The notes: generated from the letters alone by a model not told the origin. A DNA stretch of 64,000 nucleotides from Pyrinomonadaceae bacterium (GCA_019694395.1 JAIBCC010000020.1:52539-116538); one strand, 5' to 3'; positions 1 to 12,390 are shown, counted from the stretch's first letter. Made by a program: numbers and translations.

Positions 1-35
1 GCCCGAAATTTATCGCCGGGTTGTTTTTGAACCAA

Positions 36-1286
36 ATGCAGACAGAGACGAATACTAAAGAAAAATTTTTTACCAAACCGATTGCCATTATTTTTGTCAC
101 GATCCTGATAGATTTAATCGGTTTCGGCATTATGATTCCGGTTTTGCCTTATTATGTAAAATTGCCGGAATTTCAGGCTTCGCCGTTTGAGATCGGAATG
201 CTCTTTGCCATTTATTCGTTGATGCAATTTATCTTTTCACCGATTTTGGGTGGGCTTTCCGATAAATATGGTCGCCGTCCGGTTCTGTTTTTCAGTTTGT
301 TGGGAACCTCCGCCGCTGCGTTGGTAACAGGTTTATCTACAACGCTTTGGATGGTTTTTATCGGCAGAATGTTAGACGGCGTGACGGGCGGAAATATTTC
401 GACTGCCCAAGCCTATATTGCCGATGTGACCACTAAAGAAAATCGCGCCAGAGGAATGGGATTGGTCGGCGCGGCATTTGGGCTGGGATTTATTTTAGGT
501 CCGGTGATTGGCGGACTTTTAAGCCGCTTTGGAACTCACGTTCCGTTCTTTTTCGTTTCAGGATTGGCTCTGACCAATGCGATTTCGCTCTATTTTTTCC
601 TGCCTGAATCACGCAAACTAAACGGAAATGACAATAGGGAATCCCGCCCGAACCGGTTAGCCGAACTTTTTTCGGCATTCCAAAATTCACGGTTTGGAAT
701 CGTAGTTTTATTGTATTTTTTGACGGTTGTAGCTTTTTCGATAATGACGACTTCGTTTGCTCAATACACTATGTTTCGGTTTAATTACGATGCACAACAA
801 AATGGTTATATCTTTGGTTTCATTGGGTTTTTAGCCATTATGCTGCAGGGCGGATTATTTAGCCGTTTAGTCAAATCCTTTGGCGAAAGTTGGTTGATCG
901 TCATCGGCTGCTTTTTGTTATTTGCCAGTCTTTTTGCCGTTCCGTATGTTGGTCCCGCTTTTGGCGGATTAACGGCTTTGTTAGTCGGAGTCGCCTGTTT
1001 TTCGGTGGGAAACTCGCTTTCTTCGCCTGCGCTGACCAGCGTTGCTTCCAAAGAAGCTGAAGAAGAGTCACAGGGAAAAGCCCTCGGAACTTTGCAGTCG
1101 GCGGCAAGTCTGGCAAGAGCCATCGGTCCTGCAATGACGGCATTTTTGCTCAATGATTCGATTACCAAAAACATCAGCGATCAAACGCTTTTCCGCACTT
1201 TTTGGACAGCATCGGCAATTATGCTGCTGACAGTTATTATTTCCATTTACTTTGCGGTAAGCCATAAACAAGAGGTTTTGATTTGA
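36..1286 (+). CDS. MFS drug:H+ antiporter (TetA-like, DHA1 family)
   Basis: Inner-membrane transporter of the major facilitator superfamily, drug:H+ antiporter-1 branch, expected to export a small hydrophobic compound in exchange for protons. Motif A between TM2 and TM3 is clear (GGLSDKYGRRP, about residues 72-82), and the antiporter motif C is visible in TM5 (GLGFILGPVIGG, about 149-160). About 12 hydrophobic segments span 416 residues, normal for the family, with a charged central loop near residues 190-212. I start it at ATG 36. The frame is open to the window edge and a TTG at 21 is also possible, so a few N-terminal residues are uncertain. The substrate cannot be named from sequence. Confidence 0.9.
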   Translation: MQTETNTKEKFFTKPIAIIFVTILIDLIGFGIMIPVLPYYVKLPEFQASPFEIGMLFAIYSLMQFIFSPILGGLSDKYGRRPVLFFSLLGTSAAALVTGLSTTLWMVFIGRMLDGVTGGNISTAQAYIADVTTKENRARGMGLVGAAFGLGFILGPVIGGLLSRFGTHVPFFFVSGLALTNAISLYFFLPESRKLNGNDNRESRPNRLAELFSAFQNSRFGIVVLLYFLTVVAFSIMTTSFAQYTMFRFNYDAQQNGYIFGFIGFLAIMLQGGLFSRLVKSFGESWLIVIGCFLLFASLFAVPYVGPAFGGLTALLVGVACFSVGNSLSSPALTSVASKEAEEESQGKALGTLQSAASLARAIGPAMTAFLLNDSITKNISDQTLFRTFWTASAIMLLTVIISIYFAVSHKQEVLI

Positions 1287-1459
1287 GAAAGTCATTCCGT
1301 TGGATAGTCAATCAAACTTCTGTTATTCTCAATCCGTATAAAACAAAAAAATGAGCAAAAGTTTTCAGGTTAAACGCATCCAAACATTTACCTTTTTACT
1401 TTTGCCTTTTCAACGCTTTCCCCGCCAATTTGAAAATAATTTTAGGAGACAATTTTAAT

Positions 1460-3652
1460 ATGCGTCGCAGTATTTTGACCTGTTTTTTGTTGTCTGCACT
1501 GATGACACCGATTTTTCCATTTACTAATAATCAAGCAGACGAAAAAATTTTTATGAAAGATGTAACTGAACCAAATCCATTGACTGCCGTTTGGACGGGA
1601 AATTATGGAGGCTTTCCGCCTTTTGACAAAGTTAAGATCGAGTATTTTGAGCCGGCGATTGAATCCGCGATGGCGGAAAATCTGGCGGAAATTGACAAAA
1701 TTGCCAATGATTCAGCCGCACCGAATTTTGAAAACACGATTGCAGCGATGGAGCGCACCGGCGAAACTCTGAACCGCGTTTCGACGATTTATTTTATCTG
1801 GCAAAGCAATATGAATAATCCCGAATTTGCCAAAGTTTCGCGCAAAATGGGACCGAAATTTGCCGAATTGGGCGATAAAATTTCGCAGAACGAAAAACTT
1901 TTCAAGCGTATTGAAGCCGTTTATCAAGTCCGCAACAAATCGAAATTAACGCCTGAACAAAAGCGACTCGTCGAAGATTATTACACTAATTTTGTTCGCG
2001 GCGGCGCAAAACTCGGCGAAAAGGAAAAAACGAGGCTTGGAGAAATCAATCAAAAACTGGCTACGCTTTTCAATCAATTCAGCCAAAATTTATTAGCGGA
2101 CGAAAGCAAATTTTTAGTTTTGGAAAGCGAATCCGATTTGAAAGGTTTACCACAATCATTGGTTGATGCCGCCGCCGCTCAAGCGACTGCACGTAAAGCC
2201 AACGGCAAATGGATCGTTGTTAATACTCGTTCTTCGGTTGATCCGTTTTTGACTTATTCCGAACGGCGGGATTTGCGCGAAAAGGTTTGGAAAATGTTCA
2301 TCAATCGTGGCGACAACGGCGATGAACACGACAATAATGCGATCATTCCCGAAATTCTCCAACTGCGGGCAGAACGCGCTAAACTGCTCGGCTATCCGAC
2401 ACATGCTCATTTTCGTCTGGAGGTAGCAATGGCGAAAACTCCTGAAAATGCGATGAAATTGATGATGGGAGTCTGGAAACCCGCCGTTGCCCGCGTTCAC
2501 GAAGAAGTTGCCGATATGCAATCACTTGCCAATAAAGAAGGAGCGGGAATCACGATTGAACCCTGGGATTATAAATTTTATATGGAAAAAGTTCGCAAGG
2601 CGAAATATGATTTAGACCAAAACGAAATCAAACCTTATTTGCAGCTCGACAAACTGCGCGAAGGAATGTTTTATGTCGCAGGTGAACTTTTTGATTTCAA
2701 ATTTACTCCGGTGACAGGCGTTCCGACCTATCATCCTGACGTAAAAGTTTGGGAAGTCACCAACCGCAAAACCGGCAAACATATCGGTTTGTGGTATTTT
2801 GATCCTTACGCCCGCGAAGGCAAACGCTCCGGTGCGTGGATGAATGCCTATCGCAATCAGCAAAGAATGAACGGCGAAGTGACGACCATCGTTTCCAACA
2901 ACGCCAACTTTGTGAAAGGAAAGCCCGGCGAACCGCTTTTGATTTCGTGGGATGATGCGACAACACTTTTCCACGAATTCGGACACGCACTGCACGGTTT
3001 GAATTCAAACGTCACTTATCCGACTCTTTCGGGAACAAATGTCGCCCGCGATTATGTCGAATTTCCTTCGCAACTGCTCGAACATTGGCTTTCTACACCC
3101 GAAGTTCTCAATAAATACGCAGTTCATTACCAAACCGGAAAACCGATTCCGCAGGAATTAGTGGATAAGATCAACAAATCTTCCAAATTTAATCAAGGAT
3201 TTGCAACGGTTGAGTATTTGGCAAGTGCTCTGGTTGATATGAAATTGCATCTGGCTGGTAACACAAAAATTGATGCCGATAAATTTGAACGCGACACTTT
3301 GGCGGAACTCGGAATGCCGAAAGAATTGGTTATGCGTCACCGCACGCCGCAATTTGGTCACGTTTTCCAAAGTGATGGTTACTCGGCAGGTTATTACAGC
3401 TATTTGTGGTCGGATGTCATTACAGCTGATGCTTTCGGCGCATTTACCGAAGCAGGCGGACCATACGATAAAGCGGTTGCCGCCCGTTTGGTCAAATACA
3501 TTTTCTCGGTTGGAGACACGATTGATCCAGCAGAAGGTTATCGAAAGTTTCGCGGACGCGATCCGAAAGTCGAGGCTCTGATGATCAAACGCGGCTTTGC
3601 GCCTGAACCGGTTGCCAAAGGAAAAAGTAAAAAGGCAAAAGGTAAAAAGTAA
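1460..3652 (+). CDS. Secreted M3-family oligopeptidase / peptidyl-dipeptidase (Dcp/OpdA-like)
   Basis: Zinc metallopeptidase of family M3 that trims short peptides. The zinc motif HEFGH lies at residues 505-509 in the typical context FHEFGHALHG, and the third-ligand region VEFPSQLLEHW follows about 25 residues on. The start is ATG 1460, which has AGGAG at 1444-1448; an upstream TTG at 1430 has no such site. From 1460 the N-terminus reads as a signal peptide (MRRSILTCFLLSALMTPIF), so the enzyme is probably periplasmic. The 730-residue length fits the family. The last residues (GKSKKAKGKK) form a lysine-rich tail encoded by an imperfect heptamer repeat (3622-3649), which is not a normal part of M3 enzymes. 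Confidence 0.93.
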   Translation: MRRSILTCFLLSALMTPIFPFTNNQADEKIFMKDVTEPNPLTAVWTGNYGGFPPFDKVKIEYFEPAIESAMAENLAEIDKIANDSAAPNFENTIAAMERTGETLNRVSTIYFIWQSNMNNPEFAKVSRKMGPKFAELGDKISQNEKLFKRIEAVYQVRNKSKLTPEQKRLVEDYYTNFVRGGAKLGEKEKTRLGEINQKLATLFNQFSQNLLADESKFLVLESESDLKGLPQSLVDAAAAQATARKANGKWIVVNTRSSVDPFLTYSERRDLREKVWKMFINRGDNGDEHDNNAIIPEILQLRAERAKLLGYPTHAHFRLEVAMAKTPENAMKLMMGVWKPAVARVHEEVADMQSLANKEGAGITIEPWDYKFYMEKVRKAKYDLDQNEIKPYLQLDKLREGMFYVAGELFDFKFTPVTGVPTYHPDVKVWEVTNRKTGKHIGLWYFDPYAREGKRSGAWMNAYRNQQRMNGEVTTIVSNNANFVKGKPGEPLLISWDDATTLFHEFGHALHGLNSNVTYPTLSGTNVARDYVEFPSQLLEHWLSTPEVLNKYAVHYQTGKPIPQELVDKINKSSKFNQGFATVEYLASALVDMKLHLAGNTKIDADKFERDTLAELGMPKELVMRHRTPQFGHVFQSDGYSAGYYSYLWSDVITADAFGAFTEAGGPYDKAVAARLVKYIFSVGDTIDPAEGYRKFRGRDPKVEALMIKRGFAPEPVAKGKSKKAKGKK
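3622..3649 (+). repeat. Imperfect heptamer array in the M3 peptidase tail
   Basis: Four consecutive 7-base units (AAAAAGT, AAAAAGG, CAAAAGG, TAAAAAG) run into the stop codon and encode the lysine-rich C-terminus. The core resembles the GTAAAAA unit found at 45858-45878. Confidence 0.7.
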
Positions 3653-3690
3653 TCAAAATCAGATTATTTTGAGACGATTAAACAAATAAG

Positions 3691-3724
3691 TGGAGAATAG
3701 AAAGTTTTCGGACTTTGTTCTCCA
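3691..3724 (+). terminator. Intrinsic terminator after M3 peptidase gene
   Basis: TGGAGAA at 3691 pairs with TTCTCCA ending at 3724, with an inner AAAGT/ACTTT stem, and is followed by TTTTATTGTATTTTTG. Confidence 0.75.
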
Positions 3725-3763
3725 TTTTATTGTATTTTTGATAAACATTATTTGGTTTAAGAA

Positions 3764-4432
3764 TTACGAGAAAAGGTATGATTGCAAAAAGAATCCGTAA
3801 TTTTCCGCATTGACGGTAGAAGTGCCGTTTCGTTTGCAGTATTCTACCCCTTGCCATCCATAGCAGCTTGGCGCATCAACATCTTCCGTGGCTCCTGCCC
3901 CATGTGATAATTCATGAAGAAAAGTTTCTACCTGGCTTTGCTTGTCGTTTAATTTACCGCTCAATTCAAAAAAACCTTTGTAAAAGTGCATCGGTGCGCT
4001 GCCTTTTTGTCCGTAGCTGAGTAACCGCGCTTCATAAGCGTTGATAGTTCTGCCTGCATACATCATAGTTCCCTGAGTGCGTGCCTGAACTGCTACTTGC
4101 TTTTTATCACCCGCAAATTTGGCTCGATGGAATCCGATTACAGTGCTCATATCGGCGTTAGTATTTCCTTGATCGCCGCCCTTAATAATATGATAAGTGT
4201 CGGAATCTATCATCAGTCTCATCGAACTGACTGTTTTCATGATCAGATGTGTTCCTGCTTCATGTCCGCCCGCGACATTTCGGAGATCAAAATACTTATG
4301 AGCGCGTCTGATGAACTCTCTGTAATCACTAAATGCTTCATCCTGAGCTTTGTGAATACAATATTTTGAAGCATTGATGATAATTTCCATTCTCTGCTTT
4401 TCCTGTGCGCTGAATCCTTGAAATCTAGGCAT
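3764..4432 (-). CDS. Putative aspzincin (Lys-specific / deuterolysin M35-like) metallopeptidase
   Basis: A 222-residue protein with HELSH at residues 173-177 followed by GAGATEDVDAPSCYG and a C-terminal NAENYGFF. This HExxH plus GAxxxD layout and the terminal 'NA-(E/D)-x-Y-x-(F/Y)-F' block resemble M35 peptidyl-Lys metalloendopeptidases, where the third zinc ligand is an aspartate. Unlike secreted M35 enzymes there is no signal peptide or propeptide, so it may act in the cytosol or be delivered by a specialised secretion or injection apparatus (inference). The start at 4432 is supported by AGGAGA about 9 nt upstream on the minus strand. It is divergent from another HExxH protein at 4750, with three palindromes between them. 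Confidence 0.7.
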   Translation of the reverse strand: MPRFQGFSAQEKQRMEIIINASKYCIHKAQDEAFSDYREFIRRAHKYFDLRNVAGGHEAGTHLIMKTVSSMRLMIDSDTYHIIKGGDQGNTNADMSTVIGFHRAKFAGDKKQVAVQARTQGTMMYAGRTINAYEARLLSYGQKGSAPMHFYKGFFELSGKLNDKQSQVETFLHELSHGAGATEDVDAPSCYGWQGVEYCKRNGTSTVNAENYGFFLQSYLFS

Positions 4433-4543
4433 ATTATTCTGTTCTCCTCTTAATCTTTATTACTTTGGACGATTAAAATTATTGTCGTAACCACTTATCG
4501 CCGCTTGATGATTTATTTATACCAAGACACTGAAGAAAACGCT

Positions 4544-4606
4544 TGAGCAGGATTGCTCATTTTCAATGAGAAAAATTACTCATTTTCAGATGAGTAAAAT
4601 TACTCA
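4544..4606. promoter_or_regulatory. Three tandem 16-bp palindromes (operator-like iterons)
   Basis: Three copies of TGAGNANNATTNCTCA start at 4544, 4567 and 4591, so the centre-to-centre spacing is 23 and 24 bp. The spacers also match (TTTTCAA, TTTTCAGA). The third copy is a perfect dyad, TGAGTAA(A/A)TTACTCA. They lie in the 317-bp region between two divergent genes, 111 bp upstream of the left start and 143 bp upstream of the right start. This looks like a multi-site operator for a dimeric regulator. Nothing else convincing is visible in 4433-4749. Confidence 0.75.
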
Positions 4607-4749
4607 TCTTTAAGCCGGGTCAGTTTTAATAACTTCTGTCAGATTTCCGGTTTATATTTATTACTTTTGTAACTTTTTTAACTAAATTCGGATAAAATGA
4701 AAAGCTTTACAAAAACCAATATTATTGAGATAGATGTTGGGAAAAGAGT

Positions 4750-5352
4750 ATGCGAAGCGTAAATCATAAAACAAGTCCGAAAGTTATTGACGGTTTAGTC
4801 CAGAAAAAAAATAATTGGTCTGCGACTGCCGATTATTACAATACTGAGCAAACGCTTCCGGTAATTGACCGCCAAAGACCGGGCAAAGGATACCGTCACC
4901 TTCTGAAACAAAAAGACATTTATGATTTCATTTCAATTTTGCCCGACTGGAATGAATTGTCGATTGGATTGAATGCAATTGTGCTTGCTCCCGGCAGTTG
5001 GGATGCGTGGGGGTATCATAGTCGTGGCGTAATAGAGGTTTGTGCGTGGGAAGTAAATATCTGGACGGAAATATCGGAAGAAGGTTACAAAGCTGAACTT
5101 CACATTCTTGAAAAACTAAATGTGCCTTGCGAACCGAGCGAAAACGGGGTGCTTTGCAAATTTACTGAAGATACGGCAAAAGCGCATCAATTGCTGGCAA
5201 CACTTCTTCATGAATTGGGACACCATCACGACCGTATGACGACAAAAACTAAACTTCACTCATCTCGCGGCGAAACCTATGCTGAAGAATATGCAAAGGC
5301 TTATTCTGAACGTATTTGGATAGATTATCAGAAGATATTTGGTGTCTTTTAG
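4750..5352 (+). CDS. Uncharacterised HExxH (zincin-like) protein
   Basis: A 200-residue protein I cannot assign to a named family. It carries HELGH at residues 154-158 (context LLHELGHHHDRM) and a downstream GETYAEEYAKAYSERIW stretch at 174-190 whose glutamates could supply a third zinc ligand, as in gluzincins. No signal peptide or membrane segment is seen. The start ATG 4750 follows GGGAAAAGAG. It is divergent from the aspzincin-like gene and about 80 bp upstream of a small unknown gene. Proteolytic activity is an inference from the motif only. Confidence 0.6.
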   Translation: MRSVNHKTSPKVIDGLVQKKNNWSATADYYNTEQTLPVIDRQRPGKGYRHLLKQKDIYDFISILPDWNELSIGLNAIVLAPGSWDAWGYHSRGVIEVCAWEVNIWTEISEEGYKAELHILEKLNVPCEPSENGVLCKFTEDTAKAHQLLATLLHELGHHHDRMTTKTKLHSSRGETYAEEYAKAYSERIWIDYQKIFGVF

Positions 5353-5430
5353 CGAATAATCTGATGAACTCAAAAATAACATTTGAGATACTTTTAACGA
5401 GTCCCAAATCACATAACTTTGGTAAGTTTT

Positions 5431-5841
5431 ATGGATATACCTGAAGCCAAATTTCGGCAGAAAAATGTTCAACAGCAAAACGCTGTTACAAAAGAATCTA
5501 TCCGCCGAGAAGCCGAATTCTATAAGACTAACGGGATTCCAAAAGCGTTGCGTTTATATGGAGAAATGCAAGGTATTGACTGGAATCATTCGATAATTCT
5601 TAATTTAGAAATTGATTTTCTGGGTATGCCTTCGTTATGGGGAATGTTTTTAACTCAGCAAAAAGAATTTATTGAATTTGAAATTGAAACTGACCAGCAA
5701 CACTCAAAGATAATCGAAATTGAAACTTGGAAAAATGTAACCGGCGAACAAAATTTTTCCTATCACAATCGAGGAATTGGCGTGGGATTCGGTGCTTTAG
5801 CACTTGAAGTTTGGCAGGAACTAGAAAATAAAAATAAATGA
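5431..5841 (+). CDS. Hypothetical protein downstream of HExxH gene
   Basis: A 136-residue soluble protein with no family I recognise. The N-terminus is charged and helical (KNVQQQNAVTKESIRREAEFY) and the rest looks mixed alpha/beta. The start is ATG 5431, preceded by GGTAAG; the longer TTG-started version adds only four residues. It lies on the same strand 78 bp after the zincin-like gene, so the two may be co-transcribed. If the zincin is a toxin this could be its partner or immunity protein, but nothing in the sequence proves that. Its stop codon forms part of the hairpin at 5839-5875. Confidence 0.5.
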   Translation: MDIPEAKFRQKNVQQQNAVTKESIRREAEFYKTNGIPKALRLYGEMQGIDWNHSIILNLEIDFLGMPSLWGMFLTQQKEFIEFEIETDQQHSKIIEIETWKNVTGEQNFSYHNRGIGVGFGALALEVWQELENKNK

Positions 5842-5875
5842 CTGTCTCAAAAAGAAGCATCTTTTGAAACAGTCA
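5839..5875 (-). terminator. Hairpin terminator between convergent genes
   Basis: TGACTGT-x-TCAAAA pairs with TTTTGA-x-ACAGTCA around a loop of roughly ten bases, with one mismatch. Read leftwards it is followed by a T-rich run (TTTATTTTTATTTTC), so it best serves the isocitrate dehydrogenase gene. Confidence 0.7.
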
Positions 5876-5913
5876 AGATCATTAAAACAAATACAGTTTA
5901 GCTTCCCGTTTTC

Positions 5914-8202
<2,289 letters not shown>

Positions 8203-8355
8203 TTAAAAATATTTGACTTGAGAAATTGAGGTTTTTAATTTGTTTTGGATGGGGCTTTGGCTTCATCCTTTTTTATTTTTATCGAACTTTTCAAAAACTA
8301 AACCCGTAAAGTCTTTCTGTAAACTCAAAATCAATCAAAAAATAATTTGTAATTT

Positions 8356-8787
8356 ATGAAAAAAGGCGATTTACAGGACTTTAAGATTAACGTGAAATTA
8401 AAGCTCGCAGCACTATGGGCATCGGTTACTTTTTGCTATATCTACGGCGACTATTTTGAATTATATGTTCCGAAAAAGGTTGAAAGTTTGATAAATGGAA
8501 ATAGTATGCTGGACAATCCAAACAAACTTTTTATTGCGGCATTTCTACTGCTGATTCCTTCAATCATGATTTGTTTATCCATTCTCCTGAAACCCTTCAT
8601 CAACAGAATTCTGAATATTTCCTTCGGCTTGTTTTTTACACTTTTTGTCGGATTGGTCGGCATTAGTTCGTTTTCGGAGTGGCGGACTTTTTACGTTTTC
8701 TATGCGGGCGTGGAAATTGTTTTGACGCTGATGATCGTTTGGTTTGCGTGGCATTGGGAGAGAGTTGAGAAGGAGGAAAATCAATGA
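8356..8787 (+). CDS. DUF6326-like small membrane protein
   Basis: A 143-residue protein with four hydrophobic segments (about residues 14-34, 54-76, 82-103, 112-134) and no enzymatic motif. The pattern, with an N-terminal charged stretch and YGDYFELY after TM1, resembles the DUF6326 family; function unknown. Its last four bases overlap the start of the next gene (ATGA), so the two are very likely translated together. Confidence 0.75.
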   Translation: MKKGDLQDFKINVKLKLAALWASVTFCYIYGDYFELYVPKKVESLINGNSMLDNPNKLFIAAFLLLIPSIMICLSILLKPFINRILNISFGLFFTLFVGLVGISSFSEWRTFYVFYAGVEIVLTLMIVWFAWHWERVEKEENQ

Positions 8788-9488
8788 AGTTCGGAGTCAA
8801 TAAGAATACAGCAAGATTGGCAGGTTTTTTGTATCTGATAGTTGTTGTGACCGGAATTTTCAGCCTCGCTTACGTTCCTTCAAAATTGATCGTTTGGAGT
8901 GATCCCGCTAAAACCGTTCAGCAAATTACAGCTTCCGAATCACTTTTTCGGCTGAGTTTGGTCAGTAGTGCGATTTGTTATGTCGCCTTTCTTCTTCTGC
9001 CGTTTGTTTTGTATAAATTGCTGAATTCCATCAACGAAATCGCGGCGAAACTAATGATAATTTTAGCGGCAGTCAGCGTGCCGATCTCGATGCTCAATCT
9101 GCAAAACAAATACGCTGTTTTGACTTTGTTAAACGGGAAAAATTACTTGAGCATTTTCAGCGAGCAACAGCTTCAAATTCAAATAATGCAACTTTTGGAA
9201 AACTACGATAACGGCATTTTGATACTGCAAATTTTCTGGGGATTGTGGCTTTTTCCGTTCGGTTATTTGGTTTATAAATCTGGCTTTTTACCGAGAATTT
9301 TAGGGATTCTTTTAATGCTCGGCTGCTGCGGTTATCTGATTAGTTTTGCCGGAAATACATTGATGCAGAATTACGGTGAAACATTAATTTCGCGTTTTGA
9401 CACAATGCCCGCAACGTTCGGCGAAATTGGAAGCTGTTTGTGGCTTTTAATTCGCGGAATCAACGAAAAAGCCGTTTTGAAAGATTAA
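8784..9488 (+). CDS. DUF4386 family membrane protein
   Basis: A 234-residue polytopic membrane protein. The N-terminal ARLAGFLYLIVVVTGIFSLAYVPSKLIV and the following pattern of about six hydrophobic segments match DUF4386, a family of unknown function common in soil bacteria. Start ATG 8784 overlaps the previous stop, and GGAGG lies just upstream inside the preceding gene. The pair DUF6326-DUF4386 is probably one transcript. No catalytic or metal-binding motif is visible. Confidence 0.8.
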   Translation: MKFGVNKNTARLAGFLYLIVVVTGIFSLAYVPSKLIVWSDPAKTVQQITASESLFRLSLVSSAICYVAFLLLPFVLYKLLNSINEIAAKLMIILAAVSVPISMLNLQNKYAVLTLLNGKNYLSIFSEQQLQIQIMQLLENYDNGILILQIFWGLWLFPFGYLVYKSGFLPRILGILLMLGCCGYLISFAGNTLMQNYGETLISRFDTMPATFGEIGSCLWLLIRGINEKAVLKD

Positions 9489-9661
9489 AATTGATAAGTT
9501 TCTCCAATGACCGCTTTAAAGATTCTCAAAATATAACCGCGCGGAATAAACATAATTTCATAAAAAGTAAAAATAAAGTCTCAGTTTCTTCCCCTCAAAT
9601 ACCGAAACTCTTGTAATTAAGCTAAAATAAAAATATAAGGTTTAGAGCGAGGCGAAAAAAA

Positions 9662-12229
9662 ATGGATGCCTACAATCAACCAATTTCTGATGTTCTCAAA
9701 TTCTTAGAATCTTCCCCCGAAGGTCTGACTCACGCCCAAATTACGGAAAAACTCGAACAATTCGGACTCAATGAGTTGCAGGAAAAAAAGAAAAATCCGC
9801 CTTGGATGATTTTCCTTTTGCAATTTAAGGATTTTATGATCCTCGTCCTAGCCGCTGCCGCGATTATCTCAGGTGTGATTGGCGATACGACTGACACGAT
9901 CATCATTTTTATCATCATAATTTTGAATGCGATTGTCGGATTCGTTCAGGAATACCGCGCCGAAAAAGCTCTGGACGCGCTCAAAAAAATGACCGTTACG
10001 CAGACTCACGTCATCAGAGATGGAAAATCGCAGATAATTTCTTCCACAGAATTGGTGCCGGGCGATCTGGTCGTGATGGAAGCGGGAAATGTTGTTCCGG
10101 CGGATATTCGGCTTTTGGAAGTCCACGCATTTCGGATTGATGAGTCTTCGCTGACGGGCGAATCCGTTCCGGTTGATAAAATCAGCGGTGAATTGAGCGA
10201 AAAAGATATTGTGCTCGGCGACCGTTTGAATATGATTTTTAAGGGAACTCTGGTCACCAACGGACGCGCAAAAGGTGTTGTAACAGCAACCGGGATGAAT
10301 ACCGAATTAGGGAAAATCGCCGGAATGCTTCAGGAAGACGAAGCCGCCACGCCTTTGCAGCAGCGAATGACCAAGTTCGGCAAAAATCTCTCTTACATTA
10401 TTTTGCTGATCTGCCTGATTTTGTTCGTTGTTGGGGTTCTTCGTGGCGATAATCCTTTCGAGATGTTGTTGGTTTCGATCTCTCTGGCGGTGGCGGCAAT
10501 TCCTGAAGCTTTGCCTGCACTAATTACGATTGCGTTGGCGAGAGGCGCGTCACGTTTGGCGAAAAAGAACGCACTTATCAGAAAACTTCCGGCGGTGGAA
10601 ACACTCGGTTCGGTAACGTTCATTTGCAGCGATAAAACCGGCACTTTGACACAAAACAAAATGCGCGTGGTTGAGATTTACGAGCATTCGGATGAAGAAT
10701 TAGAGCGCGGCGTTTCGTTGCTCAAACTTGGAATGACTCTCAATCACGACGTAAAATTCAACGATGCGCAAGAGCCTTTCGGCGAACCTACCGAAATCGC
10801 TTTGGTCGAAAAAGCGGTCGAAGAAATTTCGTTTGAAAAGTATCAAAATCTCTTTGAAAAATATCCGCGAGTCAGCGAATTACCGTTTGATTCCGACCGT
10901 AAATGTATGACGACCGTTCATCACACGGACGGAAAATTTTTGGTCATCACCAAAGGCGCGAGCGAATCAATCGCCGAAACTTTGGAAAATCAAGGGAATG
11001 CGATTCAATTAAAAAAACTCTCTGAAAAACTGGCAAAAAAAGGAATCAGAGTTTTGGCTTACGCCGCTCAAACGCTGGAAAAATTGCCTGAACCTTTTAA
11101 TTATCAAACTGTCGAGCAAAACCTGAAATTCATCGGTTTAACCGGATTGATGGATCCCGCCCGCGAAGAAGTAAAGATTGCTATCGAAGAATGCAAAACC
11201 GCCGGAATAAAACCCGTCATGATTACCGGAGATCATCCCGCCACAGCCAAAGCGATTGCCAAGGAAATCGGAATTTTAGATGAAAAAGGGTTGGTCTTAA
11301 CCGGCGCGGAGCTGCGTCAACTGAGCGATGAGTCATTTTTGAATCAGGTTGAACAAACAACCGTTTACGCGCGTGTTTCGCCCGATCAAAAACTGAGAAT
11401 TGTTAAAGCTCTGCAAAGGAAAGGGAACTTTGCCGCGATGACGGGCGACGGTGTGAATGATGCGCCTTCGCTAAGAGCCGCGAATATTGGCGTGGCTATG
11501 GGAATTAATGGAACAGATGTCAGCAAAGAAGCCGCGCATTTGATTCTTCTCGATGATAATTTTGCGACCATCGTCAAGGCGGTAAAAGAAGGTCGGCGCA
11601 TTTTCGATAACATCCGCAAATTCGTCAAATACATAATGACCTGCAATGGTGCGGAAATTTGGACTATCTTCATTCCGCCGCTCCTCGGCTTTCCGATTCC
11701 GCTGCTGCCAATCCAGATTTTATGGATAAATCTCGTCACCGATGGACTTCCTGCGCTCGCGCTTGCGGGTGAACCGGCTGAAGAAAATGTGATGAAACGT
11801 CCGCCGCGCCCGACCAATGAAAGTCTTTTTTCCGATGGGGTCGGTTATCATATTATTTGGGTTGGGCTTTTAATGGCGGGCGTGACGCTCGGCACGCAGT
11901 TTTGGGCGATTCATAATAAAATAGAAAATTGGCAAACGATGGTTTTTACGGTTTTGGCTTTATCACAGCTCGGGCACGTTTTAGCCGTCAGAAGCGATCG
12001 GACGTTTCTTTATAAACAAGGGTTTTTCAGCAATTTACCGCTGCTCGGCGCAGTCTTGCTGACTTTCGGTTTACAAATGGCAGTAGTTTATTTGCCTTTT
12101 ATGAACAATATTTTCAAAACTCAGCCATTAACCGTTGTCGAATTGATCATTACTTTGGCAATGTCCGCCGTTGTTTTTCACGCAGTTGAATTGGAAAAAT
12201 GGGTAAAAGTGAATTTCTTTAAGAGATAA
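9662..12229 (+). CDS. P-type ATPase, Ca2+-transporting (type IIA/SERCA-like)
   Basis: Cation pump of the inner membrane, probably extruding Ca2+. In order: an N-terminal cation-ATPase domain, two TM helices, the actuator domain with TGES (about 165-168), TM4 with [10 protein letters not shown], the phosphorylation site DKTGT with Asp324, the nucleotide domain, the hinge [21 protein letters not shown], then six C-terminal TM helices. TM4 PEALP, TM5 NGAEIW and TM6 [12 protein letters not shown] line up with the SERCA Ca2+-site helices, which favours Ca2+ over Mg2+ or Na+/K+. 855 residues is normal for bacterial members. It stands alone, with 173 bp upstream and 161 bp downstream. Confidence 0.92.
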   Translation: MDAYNQPISDVLKFLESSPEGLTHAQITEKLEQFGLNELQEKKKNPPWMIFLLQFKDFMILVLAAAAIISGVIGDTTDTIIIFIIIILNAIVGFVQEYRAEKALDALKKMTVTQTHVIRDGKSQIISSTELVPGDLVVMEAGNVVPADIRLLEVHAFRIDESSLTGESVPVDKISGELSEKDIVLGDRLNMIFKGTLVTNGRAKGVVTATGMNTELGKIAGMLQEDEAATPLQQRMTKFGKNLSYIILLICLILFVVGVLRGDNPFEMLLVSISLAVAAIPEALPALITIALARGASRLAKKNALIRKLPAVETLGSVTFICSDKTGTLTQNKMRVVEIYEHSDEELERGVSLLKLGMTLNHDVKFNDAQEPFGEPTEIALVEKAVEEISFEKYQNLFEKYPRVSELPFDSDRKCMTTVHHTDGKFLVITKGASESIAETLENQGNAIQLKKLSEKLAKKGIRVLAYAAQTLEKLPEPFNYQTVEQNLKFIGLTGLMDPAREEVKIAIEECKTAGIKPVMITGDHPATAKAIAKEIGILDEKGLVLTGAELRQLSDESFLNQVEQTTVYARVSPDQKLRIVKALQRKGNFAAMTGDGVNDAPSLRAANIGVAMGINGTDVSKEAAHLILLDDNFATIVKAVKEGRRIFDNIRKFVKYIMTCNGAEIWTIFIPPLLGFPIPLLPIQILWINLVTDGLPALALAGEPAEENVMKRPPRPTNESLFSDGVGYHIIWVGLLMAGVTLGTQFWAIHNKIENWQTMVFTVLALSQLGHVLAVRSDRTFLYKQGFFSNLPLLGAVLLTFGLQMAVVYLPFMNNIFKTQPLTVVELIITLAMSAVVFHAVELEKWVKVNFFKR

Positions 12230-12390
12230 ATTGAAAAGGCAATTTCCGAATTATCTCAGAAATTCAGCCGGGACAAATCTACAAAATCGGCAGAAAGATA
12301 ATTTTTACTATGAATTGTCTGAAACTCTATAAAACAAACTACAAATTGTTGGATAATTGGCAGATTTACAGATAGAATAGTTTCCAAAAT

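Noticed and set aside
806..1174. Antisense open frames of 80-122 codons inside the MFS gene
   Set aside because: They mirror the codon pattern of the real gene on the other strand and have no start context.
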